This document shows positions 1 through 6,497 of a stretch of 17,904 nt of DNA, one piece after another. Source of the stretch: Thermoplasmata archaeon (GTDB lineage Archaea > Thermoplasmatota > Thermoplasmata > Thermoplasmatales > GCA-001856825). Location: positions 1 to 17,904 of the forward strand of contig JAKBNO010000024.1 in NCBI GenBank assembly GCA_021831005.1, in the 5' to 3' direction. Position numbers and translations under genes: made by a program. The notes under the pieces were generated by a model. The model was not told the origin of the DNA, did no database searches, and worked only from the letters and a program-made list of their open reading frames with translations. Numbering within the stretch: the stretch's first letter is position 1; every line of letters begins with the position of its first letter.

Positions 1-1
1 T

Positions 2-706
2 CTTTTTTGAGAATGTGTCCATAGGGTAGAGGTCATAAGCCATAACGTAGGCAGGCTTGATGTGTGCCGAGGTTGGTATCAGGTCACCGAAATAGATGAA
101 TGTCTTGTTCCCCACTCTTAGGGCAACTACCTGATGTCCCTTTGTGTGCCCTCCAGACTTGATGAGTTCCACGCCCGGGAATACCTCCTCGTCTCCGTTT
201 AGAAGCTCGATGTGGTCATCGAGATTCTCGAAATTCAGATAGTTGTAGTTCGGTTTTGTCTTCTGGTTCGGTTCCCTTATCTCTTTGAGCGTGTCTTCTT
301 GCATGTAATATTTTGCGTTCGGGAAGGTGGGGACAATTTTGTCGTGGCTGTAAGTCGTTGCCCAGCCAGTGTGGTCTAGGTGTCCGTGTGTTATGAATAT
401 GTGTGTCACTGCCTCCCTTTCGATCTCTTTTTCACTCAAATCCTGCAGAAGAGTTTTCCTTCTGTCTATCTCGTATATGCCCTCCAACTTCTTGTCGAAC
501 TTATCACCCATACCCAGGTCCACGAGGGCAGTGTTTTTCCCGCTCTTTATGACCAAAACATTCGTACCCAGCGTGATCTTATTCCTCTCGTCAGCCCTGA
601 AGTATTTTTCCCACACAGGTTTGGGAACTGTGCCGAACATTGCTCCCCCATCTAGCTTGAATGTGCCATCACTCGCCAAGAGTAGATCAAAACCGTCGAT
701 TTTCAC
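2..706 (-). CDS. Metallo-beta-lactamase-fold hydrolase, partial (C-terminus off the left edge)
   Basis: Reading the minus strand from a GTG at 706 gives 235 residues still open at the window edge. The MBL-fold zinc signature HGHLDH is at residues 107-112, a further zinc-ligand His lies in GGHT at 187, and the bridging Asp is in FGD at 208. The N-terminal pattern around residues 22-33 (AMFGTVPKPVWE) and the VDLG strand near 62 resemble lactonase-like MBL hydrolases of roughly 270-290 residues. It is probably a soluble hydrolase acting on an ester, lactone or thioester; the substrate cannot be told. An in-frame stop lies a few codons upstream of the GTG and no ATG intervenes, so GTG is the only good start. 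A TATA-like box about 24 nt upstream implies a leaderless mRNA with its own promoter, separate from the gene upstream on the same strand. The end is set by the window edge. Confidence 0.85.
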   Translation of the reverse strand, partial: MKIDGFDLLLASDGTFKLDGGAMFGTVPKPVWEKYFRADERNKITLGTNVLVIKSGKNTALVDLGMGDKFDKKLEGIYEIDRRKTLLQDLSEKEIEREAVTHIFITHGHLDHTGWATTYSHDKIVPTFPNAKYYMQEDTLKEIREPNQKTKPNYNYLNFENLDDHIELLNGDEEVFPGVELIKSGGHTKGHQVVALRVGNKTFIYFGDLIPTSAHIKPAYVMAYDLYPMDTFSKK

Positions 707-724
707 GATTCTGTTAATTGAATG

Positions 725-734
725 TTAATATAAA
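725..734 (-). promoter_or_regulatory. TATA-like box for the MBL hydrolase gene
   Basis: Minus-strand TTTATATTAA is centred about 24 nt upstream of the GTG at 706. That spacing fits an archaeal TATA box driving a leaderless transcript. The AIR-synthase-like gene ends only about 50 nt further upstream, so this box suggests independent transcription. Confidence 0.6.
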
Positions 735-781
735 TCGATATTCCTTTGGACGATAGCTTTTTGCAAATCCATAGAGGTAAA

Positions 782-1696
782 CTACTCTAGAAAATCCATT
801 ATGCTGTCTTTTGGATCGTAGCTCTTTCCATCCAGCGTCACTCCCTCATCCTTTTTTTCTATCCTTAAGAACGGCCACGACTTCTTATTCAACATCCGTT
901 CAAATTTCTCCTCATCAGTCTTTGAGATGGAGACGATGAGTGCTCCAGATGAGCTAACAGAAAATAACTTCCGTCCATAGTCTCTTAGTCCTTTTGAAGC
1001 AACCGTTTTAAGGGCCGCTGTACTCACGTCAAATCCGTGATGAGTGATGTTCGCAACTTCCATGAGACCCCTGCTTAAACCTCCCTCAGAAATGTCGTGA
1101 ACATAATGAACGCTCTTTCTTATACGCAAGAATTCTCTTATGTAGATCTCAATGGAAAGTTCGGACGGAGCGTGGGTTCCCTTTCCCCTGTCTTTGAAAT
1201 AAGAAAGCTCATTTCCAAGTGCTCCGATGCTGTAATATAGATCGTCTTCGCGTATCCTTCTGAAGTCGAAAATTGGATCTTCAAATCCTATGAATGCGAT
1301 GGAACCGGCTACTCCATAATCGAGGTTCCCGTAACTTCCGGTGTGTCCCGAGGCCACTCTTATCTTTCTCCTCCCTAGGATCTTCAGTACCCTGTCAATG
1401 TATTCGAAGTAATCCTTGCCAGCCTTCGCAGGCTTTTCAAAATTCAACATTGCGATCGAGGGCCACGTTCCAGATGTGACAAAATCATTCAGTGGAAACA
1501 AAACTGATAGGAGAGCATTTTCCTCTATCGAGAGTGAGTTGTAGAAAACCATCGGTTCTATCTTGAATATGGTGTTCGATGAATTGGCCTTCAGAAAAGA
1601 AAAGTCTGATCCGATAATGTTGCTCTTCAGCATCACCCCCCTGTTGTTCTCAAGGATCCTCTTGATCTCATCCAGACTCGCTTTTCCAGTTTCCAC
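782..1696 (-). CDS. AIR-synthase-related (PurM/HypE/ThiL superfamily) protein
   Basis: This 304-residue protein shows the two-domain architecture of the PurM superfamily (AIRS N-terminal plus AIRS_C domains), whose members bind ATP and make acyl-phosphate or phosphoramidate-type intermediates. The N-terminal domain has the ND....G.WP motif at residues 70-79, and a glycine-rich SGHTGSYG at 116-123. The C-terminal domain has HDISEGGLSRGLMEVA at 200-215, equivalent to the D.(T/S).GGL segment of HypE and PurM, and SSSGALIVSI near 248-257. Length matches ThiL/HypE-like stand-alone members. No hydrogenase, thiamine or purine genes lie nearby, so the substrate is unknown. The start is GTG at 1696, with a TTTAATT box about 25 nt upstream. 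It is divergent from the QueG-like gene. The fold is fairly certain; calling it purM, hypE or thiL would be unsupported. Confidence 0.82.
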   Translation of the reverse strand: METGKASLDEIKRILENNRGVMLKSNIIGSDFSFLKANSSNTIFKIEPMVFYNSLSIEENALLSVLFPLNDFVTSGTWPSIAMLNFEKPAKAGKDYFEYIDRVLKILGRRKIRVASGHTGSYGNLDYGVAGSIAFIGFEDPIFDFRRIREDDLYYSIGALGNELSYFKDRGKGTHAPSELSIEIYIREFLRIRKSVHYVHDISEGGLSRGLMEVANITHHGFDVSTAALKTVASKGLRDYGRKLFSVSSSGALIVSISKTDEEKFERMLNKKSWPFLRIEKKDEGVTLDGKSYDPKDSIMDFLE

Positions 1697-1717
1697 TACT
1701 CGCAGATGCAGACAAAG

Positions 1718-1724
1718 AATTAAA
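1718..1724 (-). promoter_or_regulatory. TATA-like box for the AIR-synthase-related gene
   Basis: Minus-strand TTTAATT is centred about 25 nt upstream of the GTG at 1696. It lies in the 68-nt divergent spacer shared with the QueG-like gene. The opposite promoter is less clear: a TTTAGAATT stretch near 1738-1746 is about 24 nt upstream of the GTG at 1765. Confidence 0.45.
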
Positions 1725-1764
1725 GGTATGGTTAACCTTTAGAATTTCTTTATAATCGCATTTC

Positions 1765-2751
1765 GTGATACTGGACCAAGACATCAGCGTACCACCAGAC
1801 CTGAAATTCTCTTCACTGAGAGCGGGAATACAGAGTACTGAGAACTATTCCAGGTGGTTGGGCAATCGTTATCAGGGTTCTATGTCCTACCTTTCAAAAG
1901 AGGAAAGAGTCATAAAGATCAACGACACCTCCCTGCTCGCAGAGGGCTCAAAGTCCATGATAGTATTTCTTTTGAATTACAAGAAGCATACTATTTCGAG
2001 AGAAGGGTACGGGAAAATCGCTTCCTATGCATCGTTCAAAGACTATCACAAATTTTTCCCAGACATTATAGACGAGTTCATGATCAAAAACGAGCTGTTC
2101 TTGAATGGCTATAAATCCTACGTAGATACCGGACCCATCTTGGAAAGAGGCCAGGCAAGAATCTCGTCTCTTGGATGGGTAGGCAAGAATTCTATGCTCA
2201 TCAATCAGCAGTTGGGATCTTATACCTTCATCGGTGTATCCATCAGCGATTTATCTTTAGACTCAAGTTTTGTTCCTTCCCCTGATCTTTGTGGTACGTG
2301 TACAAGATGCATTGACAGCTGCCCTACGAGCGCTATAAACAAAGATAGAACAATAGATTCAAACTTATGCATCTCATATCACACCATCGAGAATCGGGGA
2401 GCAATCCCTAAACTGGTTTCTGATCGGATGGGCGACATGTTGTTTGGGTGCGATATTTGCAATGACGTCTGCCCCTGGAACAGGCAGACAAAGGAATCTT
2501 CCATACCACAGGTCCAAGATGATGTCTTTTCCAATAAGATGAAGCTAGAGGATATTGCATTCTTGGACAAAGAGTCGTTCGACCTCAATTACAAAGGTAG
2601 CGCAATCAAGAGGGCCACGTTTGAAGGTTTCGCGAGAAATGCACTGATAGCATTGCACAACACGGGCAGGGATGAAATCGTGAAGGAATCTTCCAAGCGG
2701 TTTTCAGACTTGAGGAGGGAGCAGGCTGCCCTGCTCCTGGAGAAGAGTTAA
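1765..2751 (+). CDS. queG: QueG-type epoxyqueuosine reductase-like Fe-S/cobalamin protein
   Basis: This 328-residue protein matches the QueG family, which uses cobalamin and two 4Fe-4S clusters to reduce epoxyqueuosine at tRNA position 34. VDTGPILER at residues 120-128 carries the Asp (121) proposed as proton donor in bacterial QueG. LGWVGKNSML follows at 136-145. The first cysteine set is C-x2-C-x2-C-x3-CP at 176-187. CISYHTIENRGAIP at 202-215 is typical of the family, and the second set is FGCDICNDVCPWNR at 227-240. A short HEAT-like tail ends the protein. The N-terminus is somewhat shorter than in bacterial QueG, but a TAA four codons upstream of the GTG start prevents extension. Family membership is strong; the substrate is less certain because archaeal tRNAs usually carry archaeosine, not queuosine. 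No queuosine genes are adjacent. Confidence 0.85.
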   Translation: MILDQDISVPPDLKFSSLRAGIQSTENYSRWLGNRYQGSMSYLSKEERVIKINDTSLLAEGSKSMIVFLLNYKKHTISREGYGKIASYASFKDYHKFFPDIIDEFMIKNELFLNGYKSYVDTGPILERGQARISSLGWVGKNSMLINQQLGSYTFIGVSISDLSLDSSFVPSPDLCGTCTRCIDSCPTSAINKDRTIDSNLCISYHTIENRGAIPKLVSDRMGDMLFGCDICNDVCPWNRQTKESSIPQVQDDVFSNKMKLEDIAFLDKESFDLNYKGSAIKRATFEGFARNALIALHNTGRDEIVKESSKRFSDLRREQAALLLEKS

Positions 2752-2785
2752 ACGGGTTCGATTACTGAATTCTGCACACCTACAG

Positions 2786-2795
2786 TATAATATAT
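2786..2795 (+). promoter_or_regulatory. TATA box for the 108-residue protein gene
   Basis: TATAATATAT is centred about 25 nt before the ATG at 2815. This is the spacing of a leaderless archaeal promoter and separates the small gene from the QueG-like gene that ends at 2751. Confidence 0.6.
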
Positions 2796-2814
2796 CAATT
2801 TACGTTGACGAATT

Positions 2815-3141
2815 ATGCTGAGCAAGAAGGTTATGGTCATAAATATTTCATCATATTACGATCAAGATACGAGAACAAGGGGACGGGAGATTGACCTAGA
2901 TGAATATGTCACCGAAAAGGACCATCCCGTCCAGAGTTTCACTTTTGGTCCAGATTTAGTGAATGACCTGATGAGGGGAATATCCCAAACCGTCGGAATC
3001 CAATCTCGCCCGAACCAAAAACTTATTCTGAGGCTATCTGACGAGGAATACGAGTCACTTGGCATAAAGTTCGAAGTGAACGACATATATTCTCTCACTT
3101 TTGAGGAAGGAAGAATTGAGTTCAGGCGCGATAGCATATAG
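2815..3141 (+). CDS. Small conserved-looking protein, possible arcadin-1-like
   Basis: This 108-residue, soluble, charged protein has no signal peptide or membrane segment. An N-terminal beta-rich part contains YYDQDTRTRGREIDLDEY at residues 14-31. The middle is helical (GPDLVNDLMRGISQTVG, 45-61), and a C-terminal beta-rich part (residues 69-104) has strands joined by an EEGRIEF turn. The order of short strands around a .RGREI. motif loosely recalls the arcadin-1 family, small proteins first linked to the crenarchaeal actin cytoskeleton; that resemblance is from memory and weak. ATG at 2815 is supported by a well-placed TATA box. It is monocistronic by layout. If the arcadin idea is wrong, this is simply an unassigned archaeal protein. 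Confidence 0.7.
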   Translation: MLSKKVMVINISSYYDQDTRTRGREIDLDEYVTEKDHPVQSFTFGPDLVNDLMRGISQTVGIQSRPNQKLILRLSDEEYESLGIKFEVNDIYSLTFEEGRIEFRRDSI

Positions 3142-3309
3142 GTCCTCTAGGAAACTCAGTTTGTTCAAAGAAATTTAGTAAACCCTCCACCAAGCGAATC
3201 CGGGAAGAGTAACGTTACCCAGCTCACAATATTTCCAATGAAAGAAATAGTCAACCAACTAACTCTTACTACTCCTTTCAGGCAAACTTTTCGGTCAGTA
3301 AAATTGAAG

Positions 3310-3354
3310 TGTATCTTAGAAACGCAACGTGACTAAAAGTGTTTTGAAGATACA
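3310..3354. repeat. 8-bp inverted repeat upstream of the TPR gene promoter
   Basis: TGTATCTT and AAGATACA are exact reverse complements separated by 29 bases and end about 6 bases before the TATA-like box. The spacing of roughly three to four helical turns could suit a regulator or a weak RNA-independent structure, but a chance AT-rich match is possible. Confidence 0.3.
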
Positions 3355-3359
3355 AAAGT

Positions 3360-3368
3360 TTTTAATAT
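3360..3368 (+). promoter_or_regulatory. TATA-like box for the first TPR gene
   Basis: TTTTAATAT is centred about 26 nt before the ATG at 3390, again the leaderless spacing. Confidence 0.55.
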
Positions 3369-3389
3369 CAAATTTATCATAATTCCTTA

Positions 3390-3926
3390 ATGAAAGATGG
3401 TGAGAACTCGACTTTAGCTATGGCGGTAAACGCAGAAAAAATGGAGCGTGTTCTGGATAGGGACAGACAGGAGATCGAGGTCGAAAAGCAGATAGAAATG
3501 CTGAGAACGAAGTTTTCTTCTCCGGAAAGTAAGAAGGTCAGAGCAGAAGCGATCGGGAATATCTCACGGAGGTACTACGAAATTGCCAATGGAATGGTAG
3601 AAGACTCACTGTACTCAGAGGCCATAGACCTCTATTCAAAATCGATCGCAATGCTCAGAAAGGCAGGCAACAAGAGGGCTGTAGATTCATACTTTAACAG
3701 AGCAATAACTCTCGCTATGATGGGTTTCCCTAAGATGGCCCTGGACGATCTTAGAGTAATCTCCAGACTGAATCCCGAAAAGGCAGACGTCTATTTCGTG
3801 AAGGGCCAGATATTCGAGAGCCTCGGCAAAGAAAAGCTTGCTGAAAGAATGTACAAGAAGAGCCTGGATATAGATCCGACCTTCTATCGGGCGGCCCACA
3901 GTCTTGAAAATATGCATCTAAGATAA
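3390..3926 (+). CDS. TPR-repeat protein
   Basis: This 178-residue soluble protein begins with a charged coiled-coil-prone helix (residues 15-45, rich in E, R, K and Q). About three tetratricopeptide repeats follow, near 60-92, 97-130 and 132-165. The third is the clearest, with the VYFVKGQIFESLGKEKLAERMYKKSLDIDP pattern split over positions 134-163 and the usual Gly, Ala and Pro positions. Such proteins act as protein-protein scaffolds, and the partner is unknown. There is no enzyme domain, signal peptide or membrane segment. It stands alone between two gaps of over 200 bases. A second TPR protein is encoded at 14897-15559 but the two are not obvious paralogues beyond the repeat pattern. Confidence 0.8.
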   Translation: MKDGENSTLAMAVNAEKMERVLDRDRQEIEVEKQIEMLRTKFSSPESKKVRAEAIGNISRRYYEIANGMVEDSLYSEAIDLYSKSIAMLRKAGNKRAVDSYFNRAITLAMMGFPKMALDDLRVISRLNPEKADVYFVKGQIFESLGKEKLAERMYKKSLDIDPTFYRAAHSLENMHLR

Positions 3927-4104
3927 AGGAGATCTAATATCGCATTTTATCGGCAATCGCGGGAAGTTGAAAGACCATTATCATTTGCTTTCCTGATCTC
4001 ACTTGACTCGCAACCTCGTGATAGCATATTTTGAGATTCGTTGAACTCCACAGGAGAGGCTAGAGTAAAGTAAATCGGTCCAGAGACACCCTATCTCATA
4101 ATCA

Positions 4105-4112
4105 TTTTATTA
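4105..4112 (+). promoter_or_regulatory. TATA-like box for the GltD-like gene
   Basis: TTTTATTA lies about 35 nt before the TTG at 4144 and 44 nt before the in-frame GTG at 4153. Transcription would start near 4135, leaving a leader of 9-18 nt. The rest of the 3927-4143 gap shows no gene or structured RNA that I can recognise. Confidence 0.45.
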
Positions 4113-4143
4113 TCGGAAGGACTGTCGTAATCGGTGGATCTAT

Positions 4144-5583
4144 TTGAACAGTGTGAACTACTCGAGAGTACCTATAAAACATTTTGATCCAGACAACAGA
4201 GTTAAGAGTCTGGACGTTCAAACACTGGTACCTTATACGATAGAGGAAGTTGCTGCCGAAGCATCCAGATGCATTGGATGCGGTCTTTGTATTGAAGGAT
4301 GCCCTGCAAGGATCGACGTACCGGGATTCCAGATAGCGGTAAAGAACGGAAACCTGGCGGAAGGACTGAAGATCAATTTCGAGAAACTTCCTTTTGTGGG
4401 AGTGTGTGGAAGCGTCTGTCCGCATCCCTGCGAAGACAATTGCCTTCTCGATGACAACAATGGACCGGTTGCCACAAGACACATTAAGAGATTCATCTCG
4501 GAAAATTCCCCCGATTACAGGGAGATGCTGGACGTTGTTCAGAATGACCTCGGAGGTCATCCTAGGGTTGCAATTATCGGAGCTGGACCCTCCGGTCTTT
4601 CCGCTGCATTTTATCTTTCAATCAATGGAATCCAGGTTGATGTTTTCGAACAGACCGAAAAACCAGGAGGGATGATGGTGCATGGAATCCCCGATTTCAG
4701 ACTATCAAGAGATACTGTCGAGAAGGAAACGGATCACGTTCTTTCTTACGGGGCCAAAATACATTACAACGCGAAGATAGGAAGGGATGTCCAGTTTGAC
4801 GAACTTGTGCAAAAGTACGATGCAGTCTACATCGCAATTGGAAACTGGAAGCCCTCAAAGACCCGCACGCCTGGAGTCGATCTCAAAGGGGTATATCATG
4901 CCCTGGATTTCCTTGGACAAGTCAATTATGGAAAGAAGATAGAAGTCGGAGAATCTGTTGCTATAATAGGAGGCGGATTCACCGCTTTCGATGCAGCGAG
5001 AATTTCTTTCAGACTTGGTGCGAAAAAAGTCATAGTTATGTACAGGAGGGCTGTTACTGACAGACCGGGTTATCCATCGAGCAACGCGAATGAAGAACTC
5101 GATGAGGCAGAGGAAGAGAGGGTCCAATTCATCTGGGAAGTGACACCCATCGAGTACGTCGGAGAAAATGGAAAAGTCAAGGGAATCAAGTATTGGAAAA
5201 ATGAGATGGTTGACAAGGGAACGGGACGAAGGGAACCGGTTCCGATCAAGGACAAAGAATACTTGGTTGAGGTCGACACCGTAATTGAAGCGACCGGTCA
5301 GAAGGGAGATTTCTCATTCATTCCACGTGAAATGATGAAGAAGATCAACGTGACTCCTTCCGGTGATCTGATAGTAAATCAGTACAACATGACGAGTTTC
5401 CCGGGTATATTTGCAGGTGGGGACATAACGAACTCAAGGAAGGACATAATAAGCGGAGTAGCTGACTCGGGAAGAGCAAGTATGGGGATGCTCTTTTACT
5501 TCAAGGACATGGGAAAAATAGATAGCGTTCCGGCCAAGTTGATCAACTTTGAAAGAGGACCCTACGGAGAGAGCTACTATTAG
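4144..5583 (+). CDS. GltD-like FAD/NAD(P)/4Fe-4S oxidoreductase (glutamate synthase small-subunit family)
   Basis: This 479-residue flavoprotein belongs to the family of the glutamate synthase small subunit, NfnB/SudA-like subunits and the N-terminus of dihydropyrimidine dehydrogenase. The N-terminal Fe-S domain has CIGCGLCIEGCP at residues 43-54 and a second set CGSVCPHPCEDNC at 88-100. The FAD Rossmann motif GAGPSG is at 146-151, followed by KPGGMMVHGIPDFRL at 173-187. The NAD(P) motif GGGFTAFDAA is at 276-285. The C-terminal FAD-contact segment GIFAGGDITN is at 421-430. No glutamate synthase large subunit or ferredoxin-reductase partner is adjacent, so it may be a stand-alone NAD(P)H:ferredoxin-type electron-transfer enzyme. 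The first possible start is TTG (4144); GTG at 4153 is an equally good alternative that shortens it by three residues. Family is certain, partner and physiological reaction are not. Confidence 0.9.
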   Translation: MNSVNYSRVPIKHFDPDNRVKSLDVQTLVPYTIEEVAAEASRCIGCGLCIEGCPARIDVPGFQIAVKNGNLAEGLKINFEKLPFVGVCGSVCPHPCEDNCLLDDNNGPVATRHIKRFISENSPDYREMLDVVQNDLGGHPRVAIIGAGPSGLSAAFYLSINGIQVDVFEQTEKPGGMMVHGIPDFRLSRDTVEKETDHVLSYGAKIHYNAKIGRDVQFDELVQKYDAVYIAIGNWKPSKTRTPGVDLKGVYHALDFLGQVNYGKKIEVGESVAIIGGGFTAFDAARISFRLGAKKVIVMYRRAVTDRPGYPSSNANEELDEAEEERVQFIWEVTPIEYVGENGKVKGIKYWKNEMVDKGTGRREPVPIKDKEYLVEVDTVIEATGQKGDFSFIPREMMKKINVTPSGDLIVNQYNMTSFPGIFAGGDITNSRKDIISGVADSGRASMGMLFYFKDMGKIDSVPAKLINFERGPYGESYY

Positions 5584-5606
5584 TGATTGGCCAGTCCCTA
5601 CTACAG

Positions 5607-5616
5607 AAATATTATT
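5607..5616 (+). promoter_or_regulatory. TATA-like box for the LsrF-like gene
   Basis: AAATATTATT lies about 48 nt before the ATG at 5659, predicting a transcript start near 5637 and a leader of about 20 nt. A purine tract with AGGGGA at 5647-5652 precedes the ATG by six bases and could be a weak ribosome binding site, unlike the leaderless genes around it. Confidence 0.4.
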
Positions 5617-5658
5617 AGCCTAAGATGGCATTTGCGGCCGCTAAAAAGGGGAAGAAAA

Positions 5659-6447
5659 ATGGACTGGGGAATGAGTAACCGAATTTCAAGAATGATAAAG
5701 CCTTCCACTGGACGATCCGTGATGCTCGCAGCCGACCACGGATACTTCATGGGACCAACGCACAAACTGGAAAATCCAAGGAAAATGCTCGAACCGCTGT
5801 TACCATACGCAGACACCGTCGCGGTCACTAGGGGTATCCTGAGATCTTCCATCGATCCCAAGTGGGATACTCCGATCCTGCTGAGGGTCTCTGGAGGAGC
5901 GAGCGTTCTCAAAGAGGACCTGAGCGATGAAGAGATCACTACATCCATGGAAGATGCTGTGAGACTCAACGTTTCAGCAGTCGCGTTGTCGATCTTTGTT
6001 GGGACACCACACGAGAAACAGTCACTTATCAATCTCGGAGAACTGGTCAACCAGGGGGAAGACTTTGGTATGCCGGTCATGGCAATAACCGCAGTCGGTA
6101 AGGAACTCGAGAAGAGGGATGCAAAGTATCTCGCTCTGGCTTGCAGACTTGCGGCTGAATTAGGTGCGCACGTTGTGAAGACTTACTACTGCGAGAATTT
6201 CAGGAAGGTAGCCGATGGAACGCCAGTACCACTGGTTGTTGCCGGTGGGCCAAAGTTAAACACCGAGACGGACGTTTTCAACCTCGTCTACAACGCTCTC
6301 CAAGAGGGAGCCGTCGGGGTGGATATGGGAAGAAACATCTGGCAAAATGAAAAACCTGTTGCAATGATAAAGGCAATCAGGGCGATCGTTCATGAAAAAG
6401 CGACCGTCAAGGAAGCCCAAAACATATTCGCGGAAAATAAAGCATAG
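5659..6447 (+). CDS. LsrF/FbaB-type class I aldolase or thiolase (DeoC/FbaB superfamily)
   Basis: From the ATG at 5659 the protein is 262 residues, a TIM-barrel Schiff-base aldolase. It matches E. coli LsrF unusually well along its length as I remember that sequence: DWGMSNRISRM at the start (2-12), VMLAADHGYFMGPT at 21-34, TRGILRSS at 57-64, VRLNVSAVA at 101-109, MAITAVGK at 141-148, and GVDMGRNIWQ at 220-229 for phosphate binding. The Schiff-base lysine is K174 in VVKTYY. LsrF acts on phosphorylated autoinducer-2 products; related archaeal enzymes are fructose-bisphosphate aldolase and the aminodideoxy-heptulosonate synthase of aromatic amino acid synthesis. The archaeal role here may be sugar-phosphate cleavage or condensation. 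A longer reading from TTG at 5587 adds 24 basic residues that the family lacks and would span the promoter, so I rejected it. Confidence 0.85.
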   Translation: MDWGMSNRISRMIKPSTGRSVMLAADHGYFMGPTHKLENPRKMLEPLLPYADTVAVTRGILRSSIDPKWDTPILLRVSGGASVLKEDLSDEEITTSMEDAVRLNVSAVALSIFVGTPHEKQSLINLGELVNQGEDFGMPVMAITAVGKELEKRDAKYLALACRLAAELGAHVVKTYYCENFRKVADGTPVPLVVAGGPKLNTETDVFNLVYNALQEGAVGVDMGRNIWQNEKPVAMIKAIRAIVHEKATVKEAQNIFAENKA

Positions 6448-6477
6448 AACAACTTACCGATATAGTGGCTCTGCCTA

Positions 6478-6497
6478 GAGTCTGCTTGAGCAGACTC
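6478..6497 (+). terminator. Strong hairpin at the convergent gene junction
   Basis: Nine bases GAGTCTGCT (6478-6486) are exactly complementary to AGCAGACTC (6489-6497), with only TG between, so the RNA stem would be about eight base pairs with a four-base loop. Outer CCT and AGG could extend it across a one-base bulge. On the plus strand a T-rich stretch follows (6502-6524). It overlaps the stop codon of the ThyX-like gene and sits 30 nt after the LsrF-like stop. It may end plus-strand transcription or protect 3' ends on either strand. Confidence 0.5.

Larger units (their letters stand above)
3142..3389. other. Intergenic region with palindrome and inverted repeat
   Basis: No gene is visible in these 248 bases. 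They contain a 10-bp perfect palindrome GTAACGTTAC at 3209-3218 and an 8-bp inverted repeat (TGTATCTT at 3310-3317, AAGATACA at 3347-3354). The inverted repeat is immediately upstream of the TATA-like box of the TPR gene. No tRNA-like cloverleaf or T-loop sequence was seen. Confidence 0.5.

Noticed and set aside
369..728. Plus-strand open frames over the first 728 bases
   Set aside because: They are antisense to the MBL-fold hydrolase, which carries clear zinc motifs, and their translations have no recognisable motifs.
3209..3218. GTAACGTTAC palindrome as a regulatory operator
   Set aside because: It is only ten bases, is far from any start and has no second copy in the window; kept only as a note in the gap description.
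5587..5658. Upstream TTG start extending the LsrF-like protein by 24 residues
   Set aside because: The extension covers the predicted promoter, is basic and unlike the family, and the ATG at 5659 begins right at the conserved DWGM region.
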